DNA of 64,000 nucleotides, from contig OZ005607.1 in NCBI GenBank assembly GCA_963930655.1, positions 23,444,874-23,508,873 of the forward strand. The letters are read 5' to 3'. The stretch is from Myrica gale. Taxonomy: Eukaryota; Streptophyta; Magnoliopsida; Fagales; Myricaceae. The position numbers were made by a program, and so were the translations under genes. The stretch's first letter is position 1. The number at the start of each line of letters is the position of its first letter. The notes under the pieces are model-generated. The model searched no databases and was not told the origin of the DNA. It saw only the letters and a list, made by a program, of their open reading frames with translations. Below are positions 51,721 through 64,000 of this stretch, one piece after another.

Positions 51721-52110
51721 TATATGTTTCGAATATGGTCAATTCTACCTTTCCGTATAAAATGACCGTTAAATCATATGATAAATGACCGAAATGTCAT
51801 TCTAAGACAAAATTACTAAAAGTATTTAAAAAATTCATTAAAAATGATATTTAAAATGTAATGTGTTTAAAATAAATATATTGAAACTCAATTTTAATAA
51901 TCTATTTATTTTTAATTTATTTCTTAATATTTTATTTTTATTTTGTAGGGGCATTTCGATCATTTTACATGTTTTTCGTCTGACTTAACGCTCAAATCAA
52001 ATGGAGCGTGAGAATTGATCATGTTCAAAACATAAGGGGTGCAAATCGCCTTTTGAAACTTAAGGGGGCAAGATTGATTATAGCCTATAATTAGGGGCCT
52101 ACTATGACAT
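51715..52110. mobile_element. Degraded foldback of the 62.2-kb family
   Basis: Internal phrases GACCGAAATGTCATTC, AAATTACTAAAA, TAGGGGCATTTCGATCATTT, GAATTGATCATGTTCAAAAC and GCAAATCGCC match the element at 62173-62671 in order. Termini are unclear. Confidence 0.65.
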
Positions 52111-52150
52111 TAGCCCTTAATACTTTTTTTTCTTTTTTGTCGCCTTAGGC

Positions 52151-52775
52151 TAGGGTGGTTAACGGTAGTTTAGGTGACGGTTTGGTGAAAACTGTCACCG
52201 TCACCGCAATTTACGGAATCACATATTTGACACCGCCACAGCACCGCTAAGGCACTATAACCGTCTTTGCCGGTGACGGTCTTACCGGTAACGGTTAGAC
52301 GGTAACCGCTTAAATCGTGTAACCTTTGGGACAAAAAAATAGGTTTTTTTTTTTACTTTTCATTTTTTTTCCTGTTTTTTCTGATTTTCTTAGGCTTTTT
52401 TGGACCATTAAGACCATTTCATGGCCATTTATAAGCAATAAATATAATTATTCAAATACTATAACCTGTTTAAATTTTACAACATAATATCATACTCAAT
52501 AATCATATCGAATGGACAAATAACATAACATATTCAAACATAATATCATAATCATTAATACTTATAACAAATATAATAAGTTGTCCAAAAGTCCAACATA
52601 ATATCATATTCAAACATAAAGACTAAAATCAAATAAAAGTGTCCAACAATGTGACATAAACCAACTAACATATTCCAACAAAAGCCTAAACAAAAGTATG
52701 ACACATAACCAATAATCATCTCAAATCTAAACTAGGGGTGGTTAACTATAGTGTAGGTGACGGTTTGGTGGTAGC
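52151..52775. mobile_element. hAT-like element, truncated relative of 57503-58174
   Basis: It starts with TAGGGTGGTTAACGGTAG, then a 180-bp block rich in GGTGACGG/ACCGTCACCG and a 400-bp AT-rich core. A second copy of the block begins at 52734 (TAGGGGTGGTTAAC) but stops at about 52775. Core and blocks are the reverse complement of 57503-58174. The two copies therefore face each other across the tubulin pseudogene. Confidence 0.75.
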
Positions 52776-53512
52776 TTATGCTTGTACACCAAGATGTCAT
52801 CAAAGTGTTCGCCCCTCCATACCCATATTGGAAATGCCATTGTTATCCTTGTATTATTACTATCTTCCGGAAGCCCAAGACAAAATCTGATCGGATGAAC
52901 TATGAATAATGTAATTTTAAGGGGGAAATGACAACTCCGTAACAGGGGTAAAATGACAACTCCCCCCCCCCCCCCCCCGCGTCAAATTTGCAACTTTTCT
53001 TATTTTGATGTATTTCTCTTTTATTTTTGTAAAATGTAAATAGCTGTCCATGTACTCTTTTATTTTACATAAAAATTTAAGTTTTCAAAAAGGTAAAAGA
53101 AATTATGCTTGAAAGCATGTTAAAAATTTCAACTGAAATTTCCGCATGAATACCTATTAGCTTAACGATGTGAATTTGTAAAAAAATTAGTGATAAAGTT
53201 AAACATTTGATTGTTAAATGATTTGCATTTGAATTTATTAAAAGTGAGGAATTATCAGGAACGCACTCTATCCAATTTAACATAGACATACATAGGAGAA
53301 TATTTTGCATAATCTCATGATAAAATTGGATACAGAAGCAAAGCTAGATATCAAACATACACAACTAACTCCCGACCTCCTATTAAGGGTACTATCTGAC
53401 CCAAAAAACATAGAAAATGGTCTCATGATTAACAGCAAGTAGTAGATTTTTAGGCACCATTTTATCATAATGCAGTAGTAAAAAAAGCTTTCAAATCTCC
53501 CTCCCCATCTTC
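52776..53512. other. Intergenic DNA with a C17 homopolymer
   Basis: A run of 17 C lies at 52962-52978. No gene is seen. The region up to 53512 is the 3' flank of the tubulin pseudogene. Confidence 0.6.
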
Positions 53513-55606
<2,094 letters not shown>

Positions 55607-56370
55607 CTACAGCAATTAAGTAAAATTAGTTTACATTCGAGAACAGAGCTTTACACTTTGTATGTCATCCAATAAAAAGATGCAACTTCCAAAGTCCAAC
55701 ATCCATGACAACTGGCATGATAGCTGGCTTCTTTTATTCAGTAAGTTCAAGATCACATTGATTATTTCCCAGCATCATCTGACTTAAGATTCAGATAAAA
55801 TAAAAGGAAAATTGCTTTTTAGTCGCTAAGTTATTTTTAGTCCTCAATTTTTTCACACTTGAAAAAATTAGTCCATCAGTTAGTCTGACTAACGGAATCT
55901 TATCCACATGAGCATATGCTTGACACGTGAGCGAGCAGGTGCCATAAATTTTTTTTCATGCCCTAAACGACAAACTAAGCCTAAGGGTGCGTTTTGAGGT
56001 GAACGCTGCATTTTGCACTCTTCCTCAAAAAGTGAACGCTGCGTTTTGCAGCTTATACTTTTAACTTAACTGAACGGTGCGTTTTGCACTAGCCGAATAT
56101 TTCCTCAGCTAAGTCTTCGCTCCCGTTAGTTCGTCCCCCTCCACAAGTGACCCAAATTCCCCCCAGCATGCAGCACTGTCTTCAAAGATAGAAGGCCGAA
56201 ACACCCCTCACTTTCTTAAAGGCCCATTTCGTAATGAATGTATTTAATTGCCTTGTGAGGTAAAGGTTGCCAGTGCAGAAAAACAAAAAAGTTCAGATAT
56301 TTCTCCTTCTCATAGGGAAAGAAACAAAAATAAATATAAACGTTTAGTTGACAGCAGAGAGAATTTTAAT
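55607..56370. other. Region where tubulin exon 1 would be expected
   Basis: No tubulin exon 1. Bases 55808-55945 are a foldback-like arm (TTTTTAGTC, CAGTTAGTCTGACTAACGG). Bases 55990-56090 contain four copies of the phrase CGCTGCRTTTTGCA/GTGCGTTTTGCAC. Confidence 0.55.
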
Positions 56371-56609
56371 CCCAAAGGGGTTGGCCTAATGGTTAAGACT
56401 TGAGCCTTAGTGGTTTGCTCCCTCCAAGATCCCAAATTCAAAAACTTCATAGGTTTTAGCAACCTTTTGAGCTACCTCAGGGCCTTTGACTTGGTAATTG
56501 CTCAGTTTGTATGAGACGAGATAACTCATGACCGTGCAGACTCTAGGATTAGTCGTGGGGCGCATAAACTGGCCCAAATAACTGATTACCAAAAATAAAA
56601 ATAAAAAAG
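56371..56609 (+). mobile_element. Au-like SINE
   Basis: CCCAAAGGGGTTGGCCTAAT, then TGGTTAAGAC (A box region), AAATTCAAAAAC (degraded B box), GGGCCTTTGACTTGGTAATT and an A-rich tail (AAAAATAAAAATAAAAAAG). It has the same order as the SINE at 4989. Confidence 0.75.
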
Positions 56610-57494
56610 AGATAAGAGAAAGCGTGCACTAAATCTATTTAATGTATTGAGGCTTAAATTTTTGTTTAGAGCTTATTGTTCAAATCTCCTCTCTAAGCAA
56701 GTTACCTGCATTATGCATAAGGGTTTAAAACTTAAAAGTCTTCTATGCTTGTAAATAGACTCGAAAATGTCTTCTTTTTTTTTTGGTAATAAGGAGAAAT
56801 CAGGCCCACAAGAACGGTACCCATCCAACACAAAAGAAAAATCTCAAACACGTGCAGCAATCTCTCACCACACACTTCATTTTAAGTCACGAGGCTTTAT
56901 TATTATGGGTAGTCGAATTAGTATCTGTCAATCGACAAATTACCCCTAATCAACTCCTTCACATTTAGAGTGCTACTTGTCTCTTTCGGATAAACTGATG
57001 CACTCAAGTACCTATAGAAAGAAGAAGCAGCATAAACCATTTGCATTCATAAATATAAACATATATATTATATATATGGAAACGTTTCATGCACTCAAAG
57101 TCTTGTCTATGTGCCAGCGTGTGGACCAACCCCTATATATGCCGTGGACTATGATCTGCAACGAGTAGGAAGGAAGTGGGAGGGAATTATTTCTATTGGA
57201 TCCCACTACCAAAATGGGCCAGCGAAGACGATTATCATACTAATCATGTCAACGGACACACTAATTCCTAGCCAATTAGGGTTGGCTTTAGCCTCTCAAA
57301 TATGATAATCTTTACACTAAGTTCCTTTAGGTCGTTTTCGAGGAAATCTAGGTTGTTTTGGCCAATGGCGCCCCAACATGTAATGACACGTTAGCGCAGT
57401 CACTTGAAGCTGCTATCCAAAATTCTAAATTGCAGTTTCCCAATAGTTTGGTTTTCCGTGTGCTCACCACCCATGTTTTTATTAATATTAATCA
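56610..57494. other. Intergenic DNA, no gene seen
   Basis: A short open stretch at 57360-57480 (NGAPTCNDTLAQSLEAAIQN) looks coding-like but matches no family I know. Confidence 0.45.
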
Positions 57495-57502
57495 TTGGTT
57501 CA

Positions 57503-58174
57503 CAGGGTTGTTCATTTGTACCGGCGGTGATCATTTTAACTGCTAAAACCGTCACCGTTATCAGTACCGTAACCGGTAAGGGCGGTTATTGTGCCTTAGC
57601 GGTGTCAAATATGAGATTCCGTCAATTTACGGTGACGGTGACTGTTTTCGCCAAACCGTCACCTACACTACCGTTAACCACCCTTAGTTGAGACTTAAGA
57701 TGATTATTGATTATGTAACATACTTTTGTTGGATTTTTGTTGAAATATGTTAGTTGGTTTATGTCACATTGTTGGACACTTTTATTAGAATTTAGTATTT
57801 ATGTTTAAATATGATATTATGTTGGACTTTTGGACAACTTATTATATTTGTTATGATTATTAATGATTATGATATTATGTTTGAATATGTTATGATATTT
57901 GTCCATTTGATATGATTATTAATTATGATATTATGTTGGAAATTTAAACAGCTCAAAACATTGAAAAAAATGAAAATGCCCAAAGAGAAAACCTTTTTTT
58001 TTGGCATAACAGTTATACGGTTTAAACGGTTACCGTATAACCGTTACCGTTAATACCGTCACCGGCAAGAGCGGTTATTGTGTCTTGGCGGTGTCAATTA
58101 TGTGATTCCGCCAATTGCGGTGACGGTGACGGTTTTCACCAAACCGTCACCTACACTACCGTTAACCACTCTTA
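57503..58174. mobile_element. hAT-like element with duplicated GC-rich blocks
   Basis: The left end is CAGGGTTGTTCATTTG and the right end, inverted, is TAAGAGTGGTTAACGG. TTGGTTCA (57495-57502) and TTGATTCA (58175-58182) form an 8-bp target duplication with one mismatch. Inside, two 170-180-bp blocks rich in ACCGTCACCG (57510-57687 and 58010-58174) lie in direct orientation around an AT-rich core. No transposase. Confidence 0.8.
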
Positions 58175-58182
58175 TTGATTCA

Positions 58183-59699
58183 TAGTCAATATTTTAAGGC
58201 TCAATTAATCTCTCGGTCTACTCGATTTATTCCTTTAGTTTTAATTCTTTTCTCGAATTTTTAAGGTTTAATTACTACTTATCTTTAAAAAGTCTTTCTA
58301 TATTCAAATCCAAACACGGAAATATAAATATATTCTGGTAGTCACAACGTAGACATTGATCGGAAATATCTTTTTGATACAAGTAGTTAACTCTAAGAAC
58401 TCTTAATGGAAGAATTAAAATTGAGAGATCAAATTGAGAAAAAGTTAAATTTCAAGAACTAGTAGATTAATTAAGTCTTAGTTTAATAGTACTTAGTTTC
58501 AATGTTTAATTATAACTATTAAAATACATATATGTATAAAATAATTTGATTAATTAATTAAGATACGTAATTGAGTTTTTTTTTTTTGTGAATGATGAGA
58601 ACCGTGTTAGACTTACGTAGCTATCCATATTAGATGTATAATATATTTTATAAGCTTGTACACGATATATTTATTCCAAAGGAGTATGTGTGACATGTCA
58701 TCTACGCATAAAAGGTTGACCTATATATTTTGTATAATGTTGTACATGGTCAATCGAGTCCATTTTGTCGATCGAGATAGAAATCGGTGAAAACATCAGC
58801 AACGCAATTAATTAAAAAAAAAAGATATTTTTCCATCAAATTCCACTAGTACTACTTCTGATCTCTGTTGCTTTTCGTTTTGGTTAAATTCTACTTTAAT
58901 TGAGGTGCTTCCGTAAGAGTATTTGCATCTCAGCAAGATACCAGTGTAATATTCCTCTTTTCCATTGATAGACAGCAAAGCCAGGAAAAGAAAGAGCTAG
59001 CATGAGAAGGAATAGGAGAGTAGAAGAACCTTTAATTTTATTGGGTTCTTTACTGATTTGTATCATTAAGAGTTTGAACGATCGAGGTCGGAGCATGCTA
59101 AATTAATAGACCATGTAATTAAGATCTCTAACAATGTGAACTCTATAATATTCAATATTCAATGTTCGACATGTCTCTCGCTATCTAAATTAGACTATCT
59201 CATACATATAACGGATTCTGTGCAAAGATAAATTGTGCAAAGACGTATAAAGAAATAATTGTAATTTAAAGATACAAATTCAATGTTTCAAGACTAGCCA
59301 TGTCACTTAATAAGGTGAGGAAACAATATGATGTGACCTAATTTTAATTTGACTCGTTACGTGATCAGTCTTGAAACGTTGGATTTGTATCTTAAATTAC
59401 AGCCTCACTTTAGGTTTTACACCGCTTACACTGCGGCTTTTCTCTTCCATACAAATATAGAATAAACAATGGGCGATATTTGTGGGACTAGATGTTTCCT
59501 AAGATTTTGGAATTCAAGAGAGAGAGCTTTACCGAGTCAAATATAAACACTCATAGTGCTATAAAGTGCGTCCCAAACGTTATGTTCCGTCATCACGATT
59601 TAAACAAGACTTCAATTTCCATGATTTGAAAGGGGCATAGTTGTTTATATCTGTCACAACAATTGGGTTTTTGAATATTTCAGAGATGCGATCGAGAAA
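58183..59699. other. AT-rich intergenic DNA
   Basis: No gene or clear element boundary. A near-palindromic pair around TTTCAAGACTAG and AGTCTTGAAACG occurs at 59286 and 59370. Confidence 0.5.
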
Positions 59700-60000
59700 A
59701 AGTCATATAAATTTGTTTGTCACAACACCCGCGTACGTGGCTGCTCTCCATTTGCCAAGAACTACAGGGATGTCCAAAGAGTCCCTAAACTCTTCCAACA
59801 CGCATTCATGCATCAGATTCATGTGTTCCCCAATTAGTCAGAGAATAATTAGTTGGTGAATTTGGGTGACGGTGGGTCAAAGAAAATGACCCATTTTTGT
59901 CACCATGTCCTTGAATGGTTCGAAGATCTTGTAGATATTTTCTCAATGCAGGAATGGACTCCACGTTTCCATCACATGTGTCACCCAACCTTCAAAGTGA
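59700..60000 (-). pseudogene. Unrecognised decayed coding stretch
   Basis: One minus-strand frame reads coding-like over about 290 bp despite three TGA codons: GWVTHVMETWSPFLH, stop, ENIYKIFEPFKDMVTKMGHF, stop, GEHMNLMHECVLEEFRDSLD then IPVVLGKWRAATYAGVV. Continuity of one frame across the stops suggests an old gene fragment. I do not recognise the family. Confidence 0.35.
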
Positions 60001-61634
60001 AGGTTTGTTTTTGCTGCTAAGTTCCTCTCTCATTATAAGGTGGACTGGTATTTCTCCACAGAACCAAAAGAAGAAAGGTTAGGATGTCTCTCTCTTATAC
60101 TAAACCTTTTAGAACTCCCCCCTTATCTTTTGTAAACCCCATGCTCCACGATTAAGATATCCCTAACCAATAAAATAAACACTATGTTGTCTGATAATTT
60201 CGTATTTTTCAATCCCAATAAGTCTACTAAAAAAAATCAATATAGATTAATTACCTTTATCATCGACTAAATATTTCAGAGACCACCGTCTGATACTGTT
60301 GATCGATATTCACATCGTGTTTAATATGTAAGTTGACAATTGAAATTGTCGAAGGTTGCCTTGTAGCTAGATATCATCTAAAAATATCAGATGTTATACT
60401 TTATTACTAAAAAAAATTGATATAAATTATCTATTGATTAAATACCTCAAGAGCCGTCCTATTTAGGTTGTGTTTGCATGAAAAATTTTACAAAATTTTT
60501 CACCAACTCACAATAAAATACTACAATATAATTTCCCTTTCTCCCATCAAATCATAATTTTTTACTACAAAAATATAAAAAATTACATCTCTCTTCACTT
60601 TTTCACTAAACCCACTACCATCACTAAACCCAATACTAAAAATTTGACAACACAAACATAACCTTAATAAGCTTGTGTGCTTCTTATCCGATTTATCAAT
60701 ATTCAAATTGTACTTAAAATATGAAACAATTATAGGTATCTAATGGTAGTTCGATATCATCTAAAAATTTTGGTTATTATTCGAATAAAAAGTATATTAA
60801 TTAAGGTGAATTAAAATAAATTTTGAGGCTATTATACCCGTGTTAGAGATGTAATTAACTTATGCGTGTTCCACTTTTCTTGCATGGTTAGCATGTTGTA
60901 GTTAAAAGGAGGGATCACAATAAGCAGGAATAGAATGTCCGTATGATAGTGTGCCCATAGGCCTGGGGAAGTTTGATATTTGTGTAGAGGCACATCACAC
61001 GAAAGACAAATGAACTTTCTGTGAGTGTGTATGGAGTTTGAAGAAAGATTAAAGAAAGAACAAAATGATGAGCAATTTAAGTGCGGACGACCGACACGTG
61101 CCGATTTCCACCGACACAGTTGTGTTGTTGACTTTTGTAACGACAAAACGGATATGACATTTTTATGACACCCTCCACCGAAAGTGGAAGAGAGAGAGCC
61201 TTACGTGGCTCACTCCTGACAACTCCCACTCAGACCCAGTTCTTATCAAAGACTTTGGTCAATTTTTTTTTCTAGCAAATTTATTTACTACTAATAAGAT
61301 GTTTGTACTTATTCCTTTGCCAACCAAAATTTTACACCTTCTCACAATAAAATAGTACAATATAATCTCTTTTTTCCATCAAATCATAACTTTTCACTAC
61401 AAAAATATAAAAAATTACCTCTCTACACTTTTTCACTAAACTCAATACTTAAAATCTTAACAACACAAAAATTTTACAACACAAACTCACTCGCAATGTT
61501 GTTTGATGAGAATTTTTTTCAAACATTTGAAGAAAAACTTAAATAAAATTAAATAAAAATTTACACAAATTCTAATATATATTTTCAATATTTTTTTATT
61601 AAAAAAACCTACTTCAAACCTTCTTTCTTTCTAA
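60001..61634. repeat. Intergenic DNA with two copies of a TTTGG-type MITE
   Basis: 60470-60665 and 61310-61500 share, in order, AAAATTTTACA, CTCACAATAAAATA, TACAATATAAT, CATCAAATCATAA, CACTACAAAAATATAAAAAATTAC, CACTTTTTCACTAAAC and ACAACACAAAC. A third, inverted copy is at 63490-63770. No gene is supported. Confidence 0.7.
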
Positions 61635-61643
61635 TTTTTAATA

Positions 61644-61976
61644 GGGAAATTCACTTTTTAGTCCCTAGATTTTGGATACTTTTTCTTTTTAGTCTTTCAG
61701 TTTCAACTTTCAAATTTTTAGTCCTTAAGTTTTCATTGTTTGAAGAAATGGTCCTTCCGTCAGTCTGTCGTCCATATACTTAACGAAGCTCTCTGATACG
61801 TCAGCAATTTTGACCCGGTCGACCGCTACATGTGTCGTTAAGCATATGAACGGCAGACTGACGGAAGAACCATTTTGTCAAAACAAGAAAATTCAAGGAC
61901 TAAAATTTGAAAGTTGAAACTGAAGGACTAAAATGAAAAAATTTCCAAAACTTAGGGACTAAAATGCAAATTTCCC
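61644..61976. mobile_element. Foldback element with perfect 9-bp target duplication
   Basis: Ends are GGGAAATT and AATTTCCC; arms are about 150 bp (TTTTTAGTCCCTAGATTTTG against CAAAACTTAGGGACTAAAAT). TTTTTAATA flanks both sides (61635-61643 and 61977-61985). Mutator-type signature; non-coding. Confidence 0.88.
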
Positions 61977-62172
61977 TTTTTAATACTATATTACTTTTTT
62001 TATTAAGAAATTTCATCAAATATTATCTCTTCTTATTTTTAATAAATTTTAATAAAAAATAATAAAATGAATCAGTTAAGTACCAAAAATTTTAAAGTAT
62101 GAGACATGCAAAATAATAAAATGAAAAATTGGGTCTTCTAAAAATAGAGTTCATAAGTTGTTTAAAATTTAA

Positions 62173-62671
62173 GGGGAAAAGTCATAGTTAGCCCTATAAG
62201 TTTGACCAAAAATCAAATAACACCTTTAAGTTTCAATTTGGCGATTTAAACCCCATAAATTTTGAACATCATCAATTCCAGCCCCCGGTCTAAATTAGGC
62301 TTTAAATTCAACGGAAATTATGTAAAATGGCCGAAATGCCCCTCCAAGAGAAAATTACTAAAAAATTCATAAAAAATAAAAAATGAATTTTTTGAAAAAA
62401 AAATATATTTTTTAAATAAAACTATTGAAACTTTATTTCAATAATATATTTATTTTAAATTTTCATTATTTTTATTTATTTTTTAAAATTTAGTCTTGAA
62501 GGGGCATTTCAGTCATTTCGCATGATTTTCCGTCGGATTTAACGTCTAATTTAGACGGAGGACTATAATTGATGATGTTCAAAGTTATGGGGCTTAAATC
62601 GCCGAATTGAAACTTAAAGGGACTATTTGATTTTTGGCCAAACTTATGGGACTAACTAGGACCTTTTCCCC
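62173..62671. mobile_element. Foldback element with perfect 9-bp target duplication
   Basis: Ends are GGGGAAAAG and its inverse CTTTTCCCC. The arms are about 190 bp around an AT-rich centre. AAAATTTAA lies on both sides (62164-62172 and 62672-62680). Same family as the degraded copy at 51715-52110. Confidence 0.9.
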
Positions 62672-62680
62672 AAAATTTAA

Positions 62681-64000
62681 TGTCATAGGCTAGGGTCGGC
62701 CTTGGTTTGACCTCCTTTGCAAATTTCATCCGAGGAGGGAAGTTTGACCTCCCATGTAGATCCAATTGCTAAAGTCAGGTTGACAAATGCTGTATCCAAA
62801 CACGTGAATCTTGTGTAACTTAAATTACCGAGCTATGGTTAATTAATAAATAAAGAATGACAGGTTATAATTAATAAAAATGGTAGCACAAAAGGGAAAA
62901 GTTCATTTAACTAATTAATCCATAATATGTATATTTATTTCGTTTTTAGGTGACCAACATTTTTTTACGCCTTTTGGGGCTGTGAATGGATTAGTTTGGG
63001 ATAGCATCTGCTAGCTGGTAGGTCCAAGTCCAATCTCTCACAACTTATATGCATGCAGAGAGAGACTTGTGCACATGTTCAGAAGTTTTAAATTACGTGC
63101 CAATTTAAAACTATTTTGGAGAGGATACGAGACTGGTTCCCAGTTTCCTTAGTTATCTAAAAGAAAATCTGTTTATTTTATTTCTAGATTTCCGACATTA
63201 AACAACAAGAGACCTATGTTATTTGCATCCTCATAAATTTAGACTAAGTACCAATTTTTCGCAACTATGTGGCTACCTCTTATGTCTATCTTGATGGACA
63301 TACGGGACCAAATTACTATCAATTCCTTTTTTCTAGTGTGCTAAGTTTATTTATTTTTCTTAATAAATTATTCATGATTGGCAAGAAAATTACATGTTTG
63401 TAGCAAAATTAAAAGAAAATAATAAACTGTAATTAGTTATTGCCTCGAGTTGGAGTCAAAGTTTGCCTTTCAAAGAAAAGAGGCTTGAGCTACGTTATTT
63501 AAAATTTTAACATAATAAAAAATTATAATAAAATCTTTTTTTTCATCACGTCATTACTTTTTATTATAATAAATATTTAAAATAATATTTTTTTTATTTC
63601 CTCGAGTTGGTATTAGGTTTAGTGAAAAAGTGAAGAGAGGTAATTTTTTATATTTTTTATATTTTTTATGGAAGAGAGAGATTATATTGTAGTATTTTAT
63701 TTAGAGTTGGTAAAATATTTTATGTAAATGCAATCTCGATACCTTAAAATTTTAAGGCTCAAACAAAACCTAAAAATATGGTTGTAAAATATCAAATGCC
63801 CTGACAAGAAGGGTACCCTCCTTGATTGAATAAAGAAATTTTTTTTTTTATATTAGGTAAGAAGGTGTAGGCTGGAGTTTTCTGTTTGACCGTTTGTTGC
63901 AGTCACTGATCACATTGATTATTGAAGAAGAACCTACTACCTAATACCTAAGGAATAACATACCCTCGACTCTCTTTTTTTTAAGGTTATCGGCTTCTGT
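62681..64000. other. AT-rich intergenic DNA to the window end
   Basis: No gene. It contains the inverted third copy of the TTTGG-type MITE at about 63490-63770. Confidence 0.55.

Noticed and set aside
57360..57480. Coding-like stretch NGAPTCNDTLAQSLEAAIQN
   Set aside because: Short, no recognised family, and it runs into the hAT element; evidence too weak for a feature.

Overview
The window is nuclear DNA of a flowering plant, most likely a eudicot. Genes have short exons with GT..AG introns. The coding content is plant-specific: plastid cysteine desulfurase, B-type cyclin with MSA promoter elements, kelch F-box protein, and a 2-oxoglutarate dioxygenase of coumarin metabolism. AT-rich intergenic DNA is full of small transposon relics. 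I cannot name the species.

Layout. 1-8.2 kb is repeat-rich. It holds a 745-bp tandem array carrying SINE pieces, a short organelle-type rRNA relic, one small secreted 8-cysteine protein gene (minus), an Au-like SINE and a 1.7-kb non-autonomous hAT element. 8.3-14.1 kb is a complete 10-exon gene for plastid cysteine desulfurase (NFS2/SufS type, 469 aa by my splice model); intron 7 holds a MITE with a SINE inside it. 15.1-15.9 kb holds two LINE 3' ends, one nested in the other. 16.2-18.4 kb is a dead feruloyl-CoA 6'-hydroxylase-like gene broken by a hAT insertion, a nonsense codon, frameshifts and loss of an iron ligand. 19.6-24.0 kb (minus) is a complete 13-exon gene for eIF2B subunit gamma (459 aa), with a divergent tRNA-Ala(UGC) 163 bp upstream of its ATG. 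The 3' half of that tRNA has been swept into a downstream AT-rich tandem array. 25.3-26.6 kb is an inverted-repeat element carrying two fragments of an HD-ZIP IV/START gene. 27.5-30.6 kb is a complete 9-exon CYCB1-type cyclin (443 aa) preceded by three MSA elements. 31.8-33.1 kb (minus) is an intronless F-box/kelch gene (420 aa) whose upstream region carries a 186-bp tandem duplication.

From 33.5 kb to the end I find no intact gene. The DNA is built from foldback elements, non-autonomous hAT elements, a family of non-coding segmental duplicates (36.9, 38.6, 42.4, 46.0 and 50.8 kb), a decayed Ty1/copia element invaded by a CACTA element, a beta-tubulin pseudogene (53.5-55.6 kb, two frameshifts, no exon 1) with a 90-bp tubulin fragment 5 kb away, and an unrecognised decayed coding stretch near 59.7-60.0 kb.

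The intact genes do not form a pathway. They are independent housekeeping, cell-cycle and regulatory loci. The most informative part of the window is its transposon record. Several insertions still have readable target-site duplications: 8 bp for four hAT-like elements and 9 bp for four Mutator-like foldbacks. Nested insertions give relative ages, and two elements have broken or carry pieces of host genes. I did not find a convincing new biological system.
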